Shown here in pieces: positions 7,895-16,000 of a stretch of 64,000 nt of DNA. A program made the position numbers and the translations under genes. This DNA comes from an uncultured Christensenella sp. (GTDB taxonomy: Bacteria > Bacillota > Clostridia > Christensenellales > CAG-917): assembly GCA_910577815.1 (NCBI GenBank), contig CAJTNO010000003.1:1-64000 (forward strand), written 5' to 3'. The stretch's first letter is position 1. The number at the start of each line of letters is the position of its first letter. The notes beneath the pieces are model-generated. The model searched no databases and had not been told where the DNA came from. It was given only the letters and a program-made list of their open reading frames with translations.

Positions 7895-9634
7895 ATGGCA
7901 TTGGTAAATGTAAAAATCAATAATATTTCGGTACAGGTAGAAGAAGGCTCTACTATTTTGGAGGCTGCAAAGGCCGCGGGAATTAAAATTCCCACGCTGT
8001 GCTATCTCAAGGGCGTAAATGAAATCGGCGCCTGCCGCGTGTGCGTCTGCGAGGTCAAGGGAGCGAGAAGCCTTGTAGCGGCTTGCGTGTATCCCGTAAA
8101 CGAGGGTATGGAGGTGTTTACTAATACGCCTGCCGTAAGACAGTCCAGAAAGGCAACGGTCGAGCTTTTGCTCTCCAACCACAATAAGGATTGCTTGAGC
8201 TGCGTAAGAAACAACAACTGCGAGCTTCAGACTCTCTCTCTCGAGTTGGGCTGCGACAGCAAGAAATACGAGGGCTCTAAGACCGAAGCTCAGATAGACG
8301 ACAGCGCCGCCTGCGTTATACGCGACAACAGCAAGTGCGTGCTTTGCCGCCGCTGCGTTGCGGTTTGCAAGGAATATCAGTCGGTTGCGGTTATCGGCGC
8401 AAACAGCAGAGGCTTCGATACTCATATTGCTTGCGCGTTTGAAAAACCCCTTGCAAGCACAGCTTGCGTAGGATGCGGACAGTGTATAGTTGCCTGTCCT
8501 ACGGGCGCGTTGCACGAGAAGGAGGAGATAGACGAGGTAATAGACGCTATTTCCAATCCTCGTAAGCGCGTGATAGTCGGCGCGGCTCCGTCTGTGCGCG
8601 TAGGCTTGGGCGAGGAATTCGGTATGCCTATCGGCTCGAACGTACAAGGTAAGATGGTTGCGGCTCTGCGCAGACTCGGCTTTGACGACGTGTTTGACGT
8701 GAACTTTGCGGCGGACCTTACCATTATGGAGGAAGGCACCGAGTTTTTAAGCAGAGTTAAGAACGGCGGAACGCTTCCAATGATAACAAGCTGTTCTCCT
8801 GCCTGGATAAAATTCTGCGAGCATAATTTCCCGGACCAGCTCGACCATTTGTCTACCTGCAAATCTCCTCAGCAGATGTTCGGCGCGATTTGCAAGACAT
8901 ATTATGCCGAAAAGCTTGGCGTAGACCCTGCGGATATCGTAGTTGTATCTATTATGCCTTGCACGGCTAAGAAGTTTGAAAAAGGCAGAGGTAACCAAAA
9001 TGCGGCTGGAGTACCCGATATTGACTATGCGCTTACAACAAGAGAGCTTGCAAAGCTTATTAAGCGTTCGGGTATAATATTTGACGAGCTTCCCGACGAG
9101 GATTATGATTCTCCGCTCGGCTTATTCTCGGGCGCAGGTTTGATTTTCGGCGTAACGGGCGGCGTTATGGAAGCCGCGCTGCGTACGGTCTACGAGGTTG
9201 TTGTCGGCAAGCCCGCTCCGTCTATCGATTTCAACGAGGTAAGAGGCACTGAGGGTATTAAAGAAGCGGAATATGACCTCAACGGCAAGAAGGTAAAGGT
9301 TTGCGTAGCGTCCGGACTTGCAAATGCAAGGAAGGTTATGGACGACGTAAGAGCGGGCGTATCTCCCTATGATTTCATAGAGATTATGTCTTGCCCCGGC
9401 GGATGCGTAAACGGAGGCGGACAACCTATAAAGACCGCTTACGAGCGCAATAATAAGGACATCAGGACTATACGCGCTAAGTCGATTTACGAGCAGGATG
9501 CAAATATGACTCTCCGCAAGTCGCACGAGAATCCGGCAGTACAGCAGCTTTACAAGGACTATCTCGGCGAGCCCAACAGTCATAAGGCGCACGAGATACT
9601 GCATACCTCTTACGAGCCAAGACAGAAGTATTAA
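7895..9634 (+). CDS. hydA: [FeFe]-hydrogenase catalytic subunit (group A, multi-cluster)
   Basis: Makes or consumes H2 at the H-cluster. The 579 residues contain an N-terminal plant-type [2Fe-2S] domain (residues ~1-78), a His/Cys [4Fe-4S] site (HNKDCLSCVRNNNC), two [4Fe-4S] sites (CVLCRRCVAVC, CVGCGQCIVAC), and the three H-cluster motifs: TSCSPAW (~297), MPCTAKKFE (354) and MSCPGGCVNGGGQP (498). A small-subunit-like tail follows. With hydB and hydC this is the HydABC arrangement of electron-bifurcating enzymes. The maturases HydE, HydF and HydG are not in the window. GAGGTG precedes the ATG, and a terminator ends the operon. Confidence 0.96.
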   Translation: MALVNVKINNISVQVEEGSTILEAAKAAGIKIPTLCYLKGVNEIGACRVCVCEVKGARSLVAACVYPVNEGMEVFTNTPAVRQSRKATVELLLSNHNKDCLSCVRNNNCELQTLSLELGCDSKKYEGSKTEAQIDDSAACVIRDNSKCVLCRRCVAVCKEYQSVAVIGANSRGFDTHIACAFEKPLASTACVGCGQCIVACPTGALHEKEEIDEVIDAISNPRKRVIVGAAPSVRVGLGEEFGMPIGSNVQGKMVAALRRLGFDDVFDVNFAADLTIMEEGTEFLSRVKNGGTLPMITSCSPAWIKFCEHNFPDQLDHLSTCKSPQQMFGAICKTYYAEKLGVDPADIVVVSIMPCTAKKFEKGRGNQNAAGVPDIDYALTTRELAKLIKRSGIIFDELPDEDYDSPLGLFSGAGLIFGVTGGVMEAALRTVYEVVVGKPAPSIDFNEVRGTEGIKEAEYDLNGKKVKVCVASGLANARKVMDDVRAGVSPYDFIEIMSCPGGCVNGGGQPIKTAYERNNKDIRTIRAKSIYEQDANMTLRKSHENPAVQQLYKDYLGEPNSHKAHEILHTSYEPRQKY

Positions 9635-9675
9635 GCTTAAATTTAATCGATATAATGTTTTAGATAGCCTAAATT

Positions 9676-9711
9676 TAACTGCGACCGCTTATGCGGTCGC
9701 AGTTAATTAAT
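9676..9711 (+). terminator. Terminator of the hydrogenase operon
   Basis: A perfect 13-bp stem (9676-9688 with 9693-9705) with a TTAT loop, 42 bases after the hydA stop. The following T-tract is short (ATTAAT). Confidence 0.7.
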
Positions 9712-9773
9712 GTGCAATAAAGGGTTTTAAACAAATTAGGACATATAAAGTCAGCAAGGCAGGCGTTTAGTGC

Positions 9774-9802
9774 TTGCAAATATATCGGATTGGTGATATA
9801 CT
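9774..9802 (+). promoter_or_regulatory. Promoter of the SRP RNA gene
   Basis: TTGCAA (9774-9779), 17 bases, TATACT (9797-9802). The predicted start, near 9809, coincides with the 5' strand of the closing helix of the RNA. Confidence 0.75.
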
Positions 9803-9808
9803 TTGACT

Positions 9809-10074
9809 ACTGCGCTAGACGGGGAGCTTGCGGTGCCCTGTGAACTGCAATCCGCAATAGCAGTGTCGAACGCCGTCCCAGGCTTTGGTTATGGTTGGCC
9901 GCACATAGCAAGGGGTGTTGATATTAAGGTCCTATGCAACGTTATGCTGTGAACCGTGTCAGGGCTTGACCGCAGCAGCACTAAGCAGACTTTAGCGTGT
10001 GCCATAGGGAAACTTTAAAGGAGCAACCTGCTATGTTACCGCTTCGGTAGTCAAAGTCAAAGGCGGTGCGCAGT
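9809..10074 (+). ncRNA. ffs: Signal recognition particle RNA, large Gram-positive form
   Basis: RNA scaffold of the SRP. The 5' part has the Alu-domain signature CTAGACGGGGAG followed by GGTGCCCTGT and AATCCGC. Domain IV is seen as GAACCGTGTCAGG … AGCAGCACTAAG near 9951-9985, with the apical loop UGAC (URRC class) instead of the common GGAA. The ends close by a perfect helix, ACTGCGC (9809-9815) with GCGCAGT (10068-10074). Other long-helix pairs include ACATAGCA with TGCTATGT. A strong terminator follows at once. The 3' strand from 9982 onward belongs to a 183-bp tandem repeat. Ends are inferred from promoter and helix, not measured. Confidence 0.88.
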
Positions 10075-10164
10075 AAAAACAACGTTATTACGAAAGTGGT
10101 AGCGTTGTTTTTATATGGTGCGCTGGGGAAAACTTGAGGAACGAAAGTTTACCGTAATAAAAGG
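9982..10164 (+). repeat. 183-bp tandem repeat, unit 1 (SRP RNA 3' arm plus terminator)
   Basis: This unit starts at TAAGCAGAC just after SRP domain IV and forms the 3' strand of the long SRP helix. It then carries the GAAA-loop terminator and about 50 bases of spacer with a small AAACTT/AAGTTT hairpin. The next unit starts exactly 183 bases later with near-identical sequence. Confidence 0.9.
10075..10112 (+). terminator. SRP RNA terminator, copy 1
   Basis: A 17-bp stem (10075-10091 with 10096-10112) capped by a GAAA tetraloop, with A-run and T-run flanks. Three G-U pairs are in this copy. It starts directly after the closing helix of the RNA. Confidence 0.85.
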
Positions 10165-10347
10165 TAAGCAGACTTTAGCGTGTGCCATAGGGAAACTTTA
10201 AAGGAGCAACCTACTATGTTGCCGCTTCGGTAATCAAAGTCAAAGACGGTGCGCAGTAAAAACAACGTTATTACGAAAGTGATAGCGTTGTTTTAATATG
10301 GTGCTCTGAGGAAAACTTGAGGAACGAAAGTTTACCGTAATAAAAGG
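10165..10347 (+). repeat. 183-bp tandem repeat, unit 2
   Basis: A nearly identical copy of the SRP RNA 3' arm, closing-helix strand (GCGCAGT at 10251-10257) and terminator hairpin (10258-10295). It differs from unit 1 at few positions, for example TACTATGTTG in place of TGCTATGTTA. It has no Alu domain or domain IV of its own and no convincing promoter. Confidence 0.9.
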
Positions 10348-10478
10348 TAAGCAGACTTTAGCGTGTGCCATAGGGAAACTTTAAAGGAGCAACCTACTAT
10401 GTTACCGCTTCGACAGTCGTAGTCAAAGGCGGTGCGCAGTAAAAACAACGTTATTACGAAAGTGATAGCGTTGTTTTT
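10348..10478 (+). repeat. 183-bp tandem repeat, unit 3 (ends at its terminator)
   Basis: Third copy of the SRP 3' arm with GCGCAGT at 10434-10440 and the terminator hairpin at 10441-10478. It lacks the inter-unit spacer because the converging permease gene ends at 10481. It shares TACT and GTGATAG with unit 2, and has a local change (CGACAGTCGTAG) near the 3' end. Confidence 0.88.
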
Positions 10479-10480
10479 TG

Positions 10481-11305
10481 TTATTTTATATCGCGCTTTA
10501 AAAATGAGATAAGACCTATAGCGGTAGCAATAGCTCCGTACACTATAGGCATAATTATTACTGCGCAGAGCTGAGCGGCATTGTAATTGACAGTAAGTCC
10601 CGCAACAGAGTTCTGCTGTAAAGGCATAAAGTAAATCCAGGAGCTGTCGCTGCCTAATGAGCCTAAGCCTGTTATCAGACCTGCAATAAGCGAGATGACT
10701 ATAGCTCCGCCTATAGTGGCGCCGAGCGACGAGCCGCTCGACCTGCACAGAAATGCAAGCATAACGACTATTGACATCGTGCTTAGGTTGCATAGCGTTT
10801 GCAAAACAAAACAACGGATAAGAAGTCCGAAATGGTGCGCGGTAAACGTCTCTCCGTAGCCCTTAATAGCGGTAAATATGCCGCATACTATTATCGCAAT
10901 AACCGAATAGGCTATAGTAAGCATAGCCAGGCTTATCCACTTTGAAAAGTACAAGTGAACTCTGTTGGCTCCGCGTGACACACAAAGTCGGATTGCTCCG
11001 TTTGAAAAATCCTTTCCGATAAACAGACAGGCTATTATAGCTACAAACAGCGTAAGTCCGCAAACCTCCGAGAAGTTTGTCAGATTGGACAGCCCGAGCT
11101 TTATAAATTCCTGTTGAGTAATAAACTGGTCCAAATCGCTTGGAAATTCTGCTTTTGTAAGAAAGCTCAGTCCCAACCAATATGCGCCGTAAGCAAAGAG
11201 GATAAGAACAAACATCAAAATAAGTCCTATCCAAATGCTTTTATGCTTCTTAAGCTTAAATAAATCGGATTTGAGAGTGCATAGCATTCCGTCAGTGTTC
11301 CTCAT
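10481..11305 (-). CDS. ABC-2 type transporter permease
   Basis: Integral membrane partner of the ATPase encoded just upstream. The 274 residues show about six hydrophobic segments, starting with one after the basic KLKKHKS stretch, and further ones near the middle and C-terminus (for example AQLCAVIIMPIVYGAIATAI). The layout fits the BcrB/lantibiotic-immunity-like ABC-2 family; the substrate is unknown. The start at ATG 11305 is chosen because GGGAGG lies 8 bases upstream inside the ATPase gene. The two genes overlap by 14 bases, suggesting coupled translation. Its 3' end abuts the SRP repeat array, whose last terminator also faces it. Confidence 0.85.
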   Translation of the reverse strand: MRNTDGMLCTLKSDLFKLKKHKSIWIGLILMFVLILFAYGAYWLGLSFLTKAEFPSDLDQFITQQEFIKLGLSNLTNFSEVCGLTLFVAIIACLFIGKDFSNGAIRLCVSRGANRVHLYFSKWISLAMLTIAYSVIAIIVCGIFTAIKGYGETFTAHHFGLLIRCFVLQTLCNLSTMSIVVMLAFLCRSSGSSLGATIGGAIVISLIAGLITGLGSLGSDSSWIYFMPLQQNSVAGLTVNYNAAQLCAVIIMPIVYGAIATAIGLISFLKRDIK

Positions 11306-12215
11306 TGCCAAGTCCTCCCATAAGCGTTATAAACGTAGATTCCAAATCGCCTTCGCATTGATATATGCTTACAATAGGTACGTTAGCTTTGTTAAACATA
11401 TCCACAACCTCGGGAATTTGCTTTGACAGGTCATAAAGCGCAAGCGTATTATAGGGCATAATTTCAAAATCGTGAGCGTGATAGTTTTCTACAACAACAT
11501 TTAGCGCAACCTTTAAATCACCTACAACAACCTTTATATAAGGGCGGCAAAGCTCGTCAAGGTCTGAGCTTCTAAGCTCCTTTACCAATTTTCCTTTTTC
11601 GATTATTCCGTAAGAGGTGGCAAGCTTGCCAAGCTCGGTCAGCAGGTGAGAGGAGATTAAAATAGTAACGCCCATATTATGGTTGAGCTGTTGCAAAAGC
11701 TCGCGCACTTCAAAAATACCTGTCGGGTCAAGTCCGTTTACGGGCTCGTCTAAAATTAAAATATTGGGTTCTCCTATCAAGGCTATAGCAATGGCAAGCC
11801 TCTGCTTCATACCGAGCGAGAAATTTTTGACCTTTAGGGTATCATCCGCATTTAATCCCACACTGTGTAGCAGCTCGCGCAATTTGCTCTCGTCGTATCT
11901 TCCAAACGCAAGGGCGAAAGCCTTTAGATTGTCTAAGGCGCTTAGGTGCATAATAAGCGCGGGGCTGTCAATCAGCGAGCCGATTTTTTTACGTTCAAAC
12001 TCCAGCGCGTTTTTGCCGAGCGCACCGTTTATTTTAATCTCGCCGCTGTCCGGTTCAACTAATCCGAGTATGCTTCTGATAAGCGTCGTTTTGCCTGCGC
12101 CGTTTCTGCCTACAAGTCCGTATATTTCACCCTCGCGCACGGTTATATCAACGCCGTCAAGTATCTTACGGTTGCCGTAGGATTTAGTTATTTTGGATGC
12201 CTCAATAATGTTCAT
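11292..12215 (-). CDS. ABC transporter ATP-binding protein (BcrA-like)
   Basis: The 307-residue ATPase drives the neighbouring permease. Walker A is GRNGAGKTTL, the signature is FSLGMKQRLAIAIA, and Walker B is ILILDEPVNGLDP. An additional ~90-residue C-terminal domain is typical of the drug and bacteriocin export subfamily, so export of a peptide antibiotic or lipid is possible but not shown. The start at ATG 12215 follows TTAGGAACG; an in-frame TTG 15 bases upstream is less likely. First gene of a two-gene operon. Confidence 0.9.
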   Translation of the reverse strand: MNIIEASKITKSYGNRKILDGVDITVREGEIYGLVGRNGAGKTTLIRSILGLVEPDSGEIKINGALGKNALEFERKKIGSLIDSPALIMHLSALDNLKAFALAFGRYDESKLRELLHSVGLNADDTLKVKNFSLGMKQRLAIAIALIGEPNILILDEPVNGLDPTGIFEVRELLQQLNHNMGVTILISSHLLTELGKLATSYGIIEKGKLVKELRSSDLDELCRPYIKVVVGDLKVALNVVVENYHAHDFEIMPYNTLALYDLSKQIPEVVDMFNKANVPIVSIYQCEGDLESTFITLMGGLGNEEH

Positions 12216-12242
12216 AAGCGTTCCTAACAATCAGTTTATTAT

Positions 12243-12271
12243 ATTATAACACTGTACTCCAAAATTTTAAA
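12243..12271 (-). promoter_or_regulatory. Possible promoter of the ABC transporter operon
   Basis: Minus-strand TTTAAA (12266-12271) and TATAAT (12243-12248) are spaced by 17 bases, 28 bases before the start codon. The -35 matches only four of six positions. Confidence 0.5.
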
Positions 12272-12301
12272 GTATTATTTTTAACAATAGAAATTTGCCA
12301 A

Positions 12302-12316
12302 TATACGTTTCGTATA
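12302..12316. promoter_or_regulatory. Inverted repeat upstream of the ABC operon (possible operator)
   Basis: TATACG and CGTATA arms (12302-12307, 12311-12316) are separated by TTT, about 30 bases upstream of the likely -35. A related ATACGATACGT motif lies about 75 bases further on. The rest of 12317-12480 is AT-rich with no gene seen. No regulator gene lies adjacent. Confidence 0.25.
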
Positions 12317-12473
12317 CCGAATATTTTTGGATAGAAAGTTAGTGTTTGCTATGATAAAAGTATTTTATTTGCAAGATTTTACTACAAAATATACGATACG
12401 TGTTATAAATCGAGTTTTATAAAAATACTTATCGTGTACAGCATCAAAACGTAAAGTATATTGAAAACGAAAC

Positions 12474-12503
12474 CAAATAAAAAACAACACGTCAAGTGTT
12501 GTT
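12474..12503 (-). terminator. Terminator of the tRNA-Gly gene
   Basis: On the minus strand AACAACAC and GTGTTGTT form an 8-bp stem (12483-12490 with 12496-12503) with a 5-nt loop, followed by TTTTTTATTT. Confidence 0.75.
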
Positions 12504-12512
12504 ACAAGATAT

Positions 12513-12586
12513 TGGAGCGGGCGATGAGAATCGAACTCACGACTAAAGCTTGGGAAGCTTTCGTTTTGCCATTAAACTACGCCCGC
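12513..12586 (-). tRNA. tRNA-Gly (anticodon CCC), CCA encoded
   Basis: On the minus strand the 7-bp acceptor GCGGGCG pairs with CGCCCGC. The anticodon stem AAAGC/GCTTT holds loop TTCCCAA, giving anticodon CCC. The T-arm is GTGAG-TTCGATT-CTCAT. Discriminator T and a genome-encoded CCA follow (12513-12515). It is transcribed away from ileS, from its own promoter. Confidence 0.93.
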
Positions 12587-12603
12587 AACTGTGTATCTAC
12601 TGT

Positions 12604-12631
12604 ATTTTAGCATAATCGGAATAATTGTCAA
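12604..12631 (-). promoter_or_regulatory. Promoter of tRNA-Gly
   Basis: Minus-strand TTGACA (12626-12631), 16 bases, TAAAAT (12604-12609), about 18 bases before the tRNA 5' end. Confidence 0.7.
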
Positions 12632-12752
12632 TAAAAACAAATTGTTTATAGGTCGGAAAATAGCACAAGTAACGTTCGAGTGCGCAGGAAGTTATGAGGT
12701 GTATTGAAGTTATACTGATTATTGTAAAAATACTTTTTGATAACGAAAATTC

Positions 12753-12781
12753 TTGCGTTTTTATATTTTTAAGTTTATAAT
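12753..12781 (+). promoter_or_regulatory. Promoter of ileS
   Basis: TTGCGT (12753-12758), 17 bases, TATAAT (12776-12781), about 41 bases before the start codon. The leader is too short for a T-box, and no T-box sequence was found between 12632 and 12822. Confidence 0.65.
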
Positions 12782-12822
12782 GTTAAAAATATTATATTTA
12801 TACTCAAATTGAGAGGTCACAT

Positions 12823-15800
12823 ATGTATAATCCGGTTGAAAGCAATCTCAACTTTGTGGAGCGTGAAAAACAGGTTCTTGAATTCTGGAAGGAAAACAAG
12901 ATATTTGAAAAGAGCGTTCAAAAAAACGAAGGTAAGCCTGAATTCAGTTTTTACGACGGTCCTCCGACTGCAAACGGAAAGCCGCATATAGGTCATATTC
13001 TTACGCGCGTTATGAAGGATATTATTCCGCGCTACAAGACTATGAAGGGCTATCACGTTTTGAGAAAGGCGGGTTGGGATACTCACGGTCTGCCTGTCGA
13101 GCTTGAGGTTGAAAAGCTGCTGGGAATTGACGGCAAGCAGGAAATAGAGAAATACGGAATAGAGCCGTTTATAAAAAAGTGCAAGGAGTCCGTTTTTAAG
13201 TATACGGACGAGTGGCAGAGGATGTCCGACAGAATCGGCTACTGGGCGGATATGGAGCATCCTTATATCACCTATGACGATAACTATATCGAGTCCGTTT
13301 GGTGGGCAATAAGACAGATGGCGGATAAGGGACTTTTGTATAAGGGCTATAAAATCGTGCCGTATTGTCCGCGTTGCGGGACTGCGCTCAGCTCCCACGA
13401 GGTTGCTCAGGGCTATAAGGACGTAGAAGAAACCTCGGTATTTGTCAAATTTCCCGTCAAGGGAATGGAGAAAACCTATTTTCTTGCCTGGACGACCACA
13501 CCCTGGACGCTTTCGTCAAACACAGCTCTGTGTATGAACGGAGATGAGGATTACACCAGGATAGAGGTTGAAGGGGAATTTTATATTCTTGCCGACGCGC
13601 TTATCGATAAGGTTTTCGAAGGGAAGGAATACAGAAAAATCGACACGAAAAAAGGCAAGGATTACGAGTATACCGAATACGAGCCGCTGTTCGATTATAA
13701 ATACGATTTTAAAGAGAAAGCGTATTTTATTGTAAACGACGGCTACGTAACGCTCACGGACGGCACGGGTATAGTTCATATTGCGCCTGCATTTGGCGAG
13801 GACGACGGCAGAGTAGGTAAAAAATACGGACTTCCTTTTATACAGATGGTAGACGACCGCGGCAACTTTAAGGACGCGGTTACGGATATGTCGGGCGTGT
13901 TCTGCAAAGAGGGAGACAAGCTTGTTATAGAAAGGCTGAAGCGAGAGGGCAAGCTGTTTAAAACAATGCGGTTTACCCACAGCTACCCATATTGCTGGAG
14001 ATGCGATACTCCTCTCTTGTATTATGCGAGAAGCACCTGGTTTATTAAGGTTACTGCGCTCAAGGAGCAGCTGCTTGCGTCCAACAACTCCGTAAACTGG
14101 ATGCCGGATACCATCAAAACCGGACGTATGGGTAATTTCCTTGAAAACGTAATAGATTGGGGAATTTCCCGCGAGAGATACTGGGGTACTCCTTTGCCGA
14201 TTTGGGTATGCGGTAAGTGCGGAAAAATACACGTAATCGGCTCTAAGGCGGAGCTTCGCGAAAAGGGAGGACTTGAGCACGACGTCGAGCTGCACCGTCC
14301 GTATATCGACGATGTGAAGTGGGAGTGTGAATGCGGCGGAACTATGGAGCGTACTCCCGAGGTGCTTGACTGCTGGTTTGACAGCGGCTCTATGCCCTTT
14401 GCTCAGTGGCATTATCCTTTTGAAAACAAAGAGATATTCGAAAAGGTATTTCCTGCGGATTTTATATCCGAGGCCGTTGACCAGACAAGAGGTTGGTTTT
14501 ATACTTTGCTTGCGGTAAGCACTATGCTTTTCGGACGCGCTCCGTTTAAAAACTGTATAGTGCTCGGACACGTCAACGATAAGGACGGCATCAAGATGTC
14601 CAAGCATAAGGGCAACGTGGTGGACCCCTGGACTGTTCTCGATAAACAGGGGGCGGACGCAACAAGATGGTATTTTTATACAGCGTCGGCGCCTTGGCTG
14701 CCTTCGAGATTTTCGGCTGACAACGTAAGCGAATCGCAACGAAAGTTTATGGGTACTCTGTGGAATACCTATGCCTTCTTTGTGCTTTATGCCGACATAG
14801 ATAAGTTTAATCCTACGGAGCATAAGCTCGAGGACCAGGAGCTGACCGTTATGGATAAGTGGATTTTGTCCGGACTCAATACGCTTATCAAAACCGTGGA
14901 CGAAGGACTTAACGAGTACAAAATTACCGAAACCTCCCGTGCGATTGCGTCGTTTGTGGATAATTTGTCTAATTGGTATGTCCGCCGTTCCCGCGACCGC
15001 TTCTGGGGTAAGGATATGACAAAAAACAAGGAGGCGGCATATACAACTCTTTATACCGTGCTTGCCACCTTGAGTAAGGTCATCGCTCCGTTTGTGCCGT
15101 TTATGGCGGAAAATATTTATCAGAATATAGTCCGCAACTTTGATAAAAGCGCTCCCGAGAGCGTGCATCTGTGCGAGTTCCCGACCGCGGACGAGAAGAT
15201 GATTAACCGTCCGCTCGAGAACGGAATGAACCACGTGCTTAAGCTCGTCGTGCTCGGCAGAGCGGCGCGTAACAAATCCAATCTGAAAAACAGACAGCCC
15301 TTAGGCAGACTGCTTTACAACGGCAGATATGAGTTGGCTGAGGATTTGAAGGAGCTTGTAAAAGACGAGCTTAACGTCAAGGAAATCGAGCAGTCGGGAG
15401 AGGACGAGGAGTTTATAAGCTACGAAATAAAGCCGCAGCTTAAGACGTTAGGACCTAAGTACGGAGCCTTGCTCGGCAAAATACGCGCGTTGTTACAGGA
15501 GCGTCCGCAGGATATAATTCAGGCGATAAAAAGACGTAAGGCTTTGGACGATATTAAAGCGGAGTACAGAGAACAGCGCGGAACGGATAACGACGTCAAG
15601 AGCGAATTTACCTGCGAGATTGACGGAACGAAAATAGTTCTCAGCGAGGAGGATTTGTTGATATCCGTAAAGAATAAGGACGGCTTCTCATCCGAATCAG
15701 ACGGCGAAACGACGGTGGTTCTGGACACTGCGCTTACCGATGCGCTTATACGCGAGGGCGTGGAGCGCGAGATAGTCAGCAAGGTTCAGAATATGCGTAA

Positions 15801-15999
15801 GGAAGCGGGCTTCGAGGTGACCGACCACATACTTATAGGCTATGCTGCGGACGGGCTTGCGAAGATGGTGCTTGACGACGCGAAGTTCCTGTCCGACGTG
15901 CTGTGCGACGGAATTGTCGAAAGTACGGACGGCTTTACCAAGGAGTGCGACATCAACGGACATAAGGTTACCATTACCGTAAAAAAGGTCGGAGACTGA
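12823..15999 (+). CDS. ileS: Isoleucyl-tRNA synthetase, long (type 2, eukaryote-like) form
   Basis: Charges tRNA-Ile. The HIGH motif is in GKPHIGHILTR (about residue 53-56) and the KMSKH motif is at 591. The editing domain lies between (WTTTPWTLSSNTAL). At 1058 residues with the N-terminus NPVESNLNFVEREKQVLEFW it follows the eukaryote-like type-2 pattern; ordinary bacterial IleRS is about 920 residues. Type 2 enzymes are generally insensitive to mupirocin, so this strain may be too (inference). The ATG follows GAGAGG. The methyltransferase start is two bases after its stop. Confidence 0.95.
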   Translation: MYNPVESNLNFVEREKQVLEFWKENKIFEKSVQKNEGKPEFSFYDGPPTANGKPHIGHILTRVMKDIIPRYKTMKGYHVLRKAGWDTHGLPVELEVEKLLGIDGKQEIEKYGIEPFIKKCKESVFKYTDEWQRMSDRIGYWADMEHPYITYDDNYIESVWWAIRQMADKGLLYKGYKIVPYCPRCGTALSSHEVAQGYKDVEETSVFVKFPVKGMEKTYFLAWTTTPWTLSSNTALCMNGDEDYTRIEVEGEFYILADALIDKVFEGKEYRKIDTKKGKDYEYTEYEPLFDYKYDFKEKAYFIVNDGYVTLTDGTGIVHIAPAFGEDDGRVGKKYGLPFIQMVDDRGNFKDAVTDMSGVFCKEGDKLVIERLKREGKLFKTMRFTHSYPYCWRCDTPLLYYARSTWFIKVTALKEQLLASNNSVNWMPDTIKTGRMGNFLENVIDWGISRERYWGTPLPIWVCGKCGKIHVIGSKAELREKGGLEHDVELHRPYIDDVKWECECGGTMERTPEVLDCWFDSGSMPFAQWHYPFENKEIFEKVFPADFISEAVDQTRGWFYTLLAVSTMLFGRAPFKNCIVLGHVNDKDGIKMSKHKGNVVDPWTVLDKQGADATRWYFYTASAPWLPSRFSADNVSESQRKFMGTLWNTYAFFVLYADIDKFNPTEHKLEDQELTVMDKWILSGLNTLIKTVDEGLNEYKITETSRAIASFVDNLSNWYVRRSRDRFWGKDMTKNKEAAYTTLYTVLATLSKVIAPFVPFMAENIYQNIVRNFDKSAPESVHLCEFPTADEKMINRPLENGMNHVLKLVVLGRAARNKSNLKNRQPLGRLLYNGRYELAEDLKELVKDELNVKEIEQSGEDEEFISYEIKPQLKTLGPKYGALLGKIRALLQERPQDIIQAIKRRKALDDIKAEYREQRGTDNDVKSEFTCEIDGTKIVLSEEDLLISVKNKDGFSSESDGETTVVLDTALTDALIREGVEREIVSKVQNMRKEAGFEVTDHILIGYAADGLAKMVLDDAKFLSDVLCDGIVESTDGFTKECDINGHKVTITVKKVGD

Positions 16000-16000
16000 T

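Noticed and set aside
9800..9810. ACTTTGACTAC pairing with GTAGTCAAAGT at 10048-10058 as part of the SRP helix
   Set aside because: The left arm overlaps the -10 box and mostly precedes the predicted start, so it is probably not transcribed; kept only as a curiosity.
9982..10478. The 183-bp repeats as a CRISPR array
   Set aside because: Units are 183 bp, directly joined and fold as SRP 3' arms plus terminators. There are no short repeats with unique spacers and no cas genes.
12632..12822. T-box leader before ileS
   Set aside because: No T-box sequence or specifier hairpin was found, and the promoter leaves only about 35 bases of leader.
13516..15234. Long minus-strand open frame (572 codons) antisense to ileS
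   Set aside because: It is a shadow of the ileS codon pattern, has no ribosome-binding site or recognisable motif, and the plus-strand synthetase is certain.
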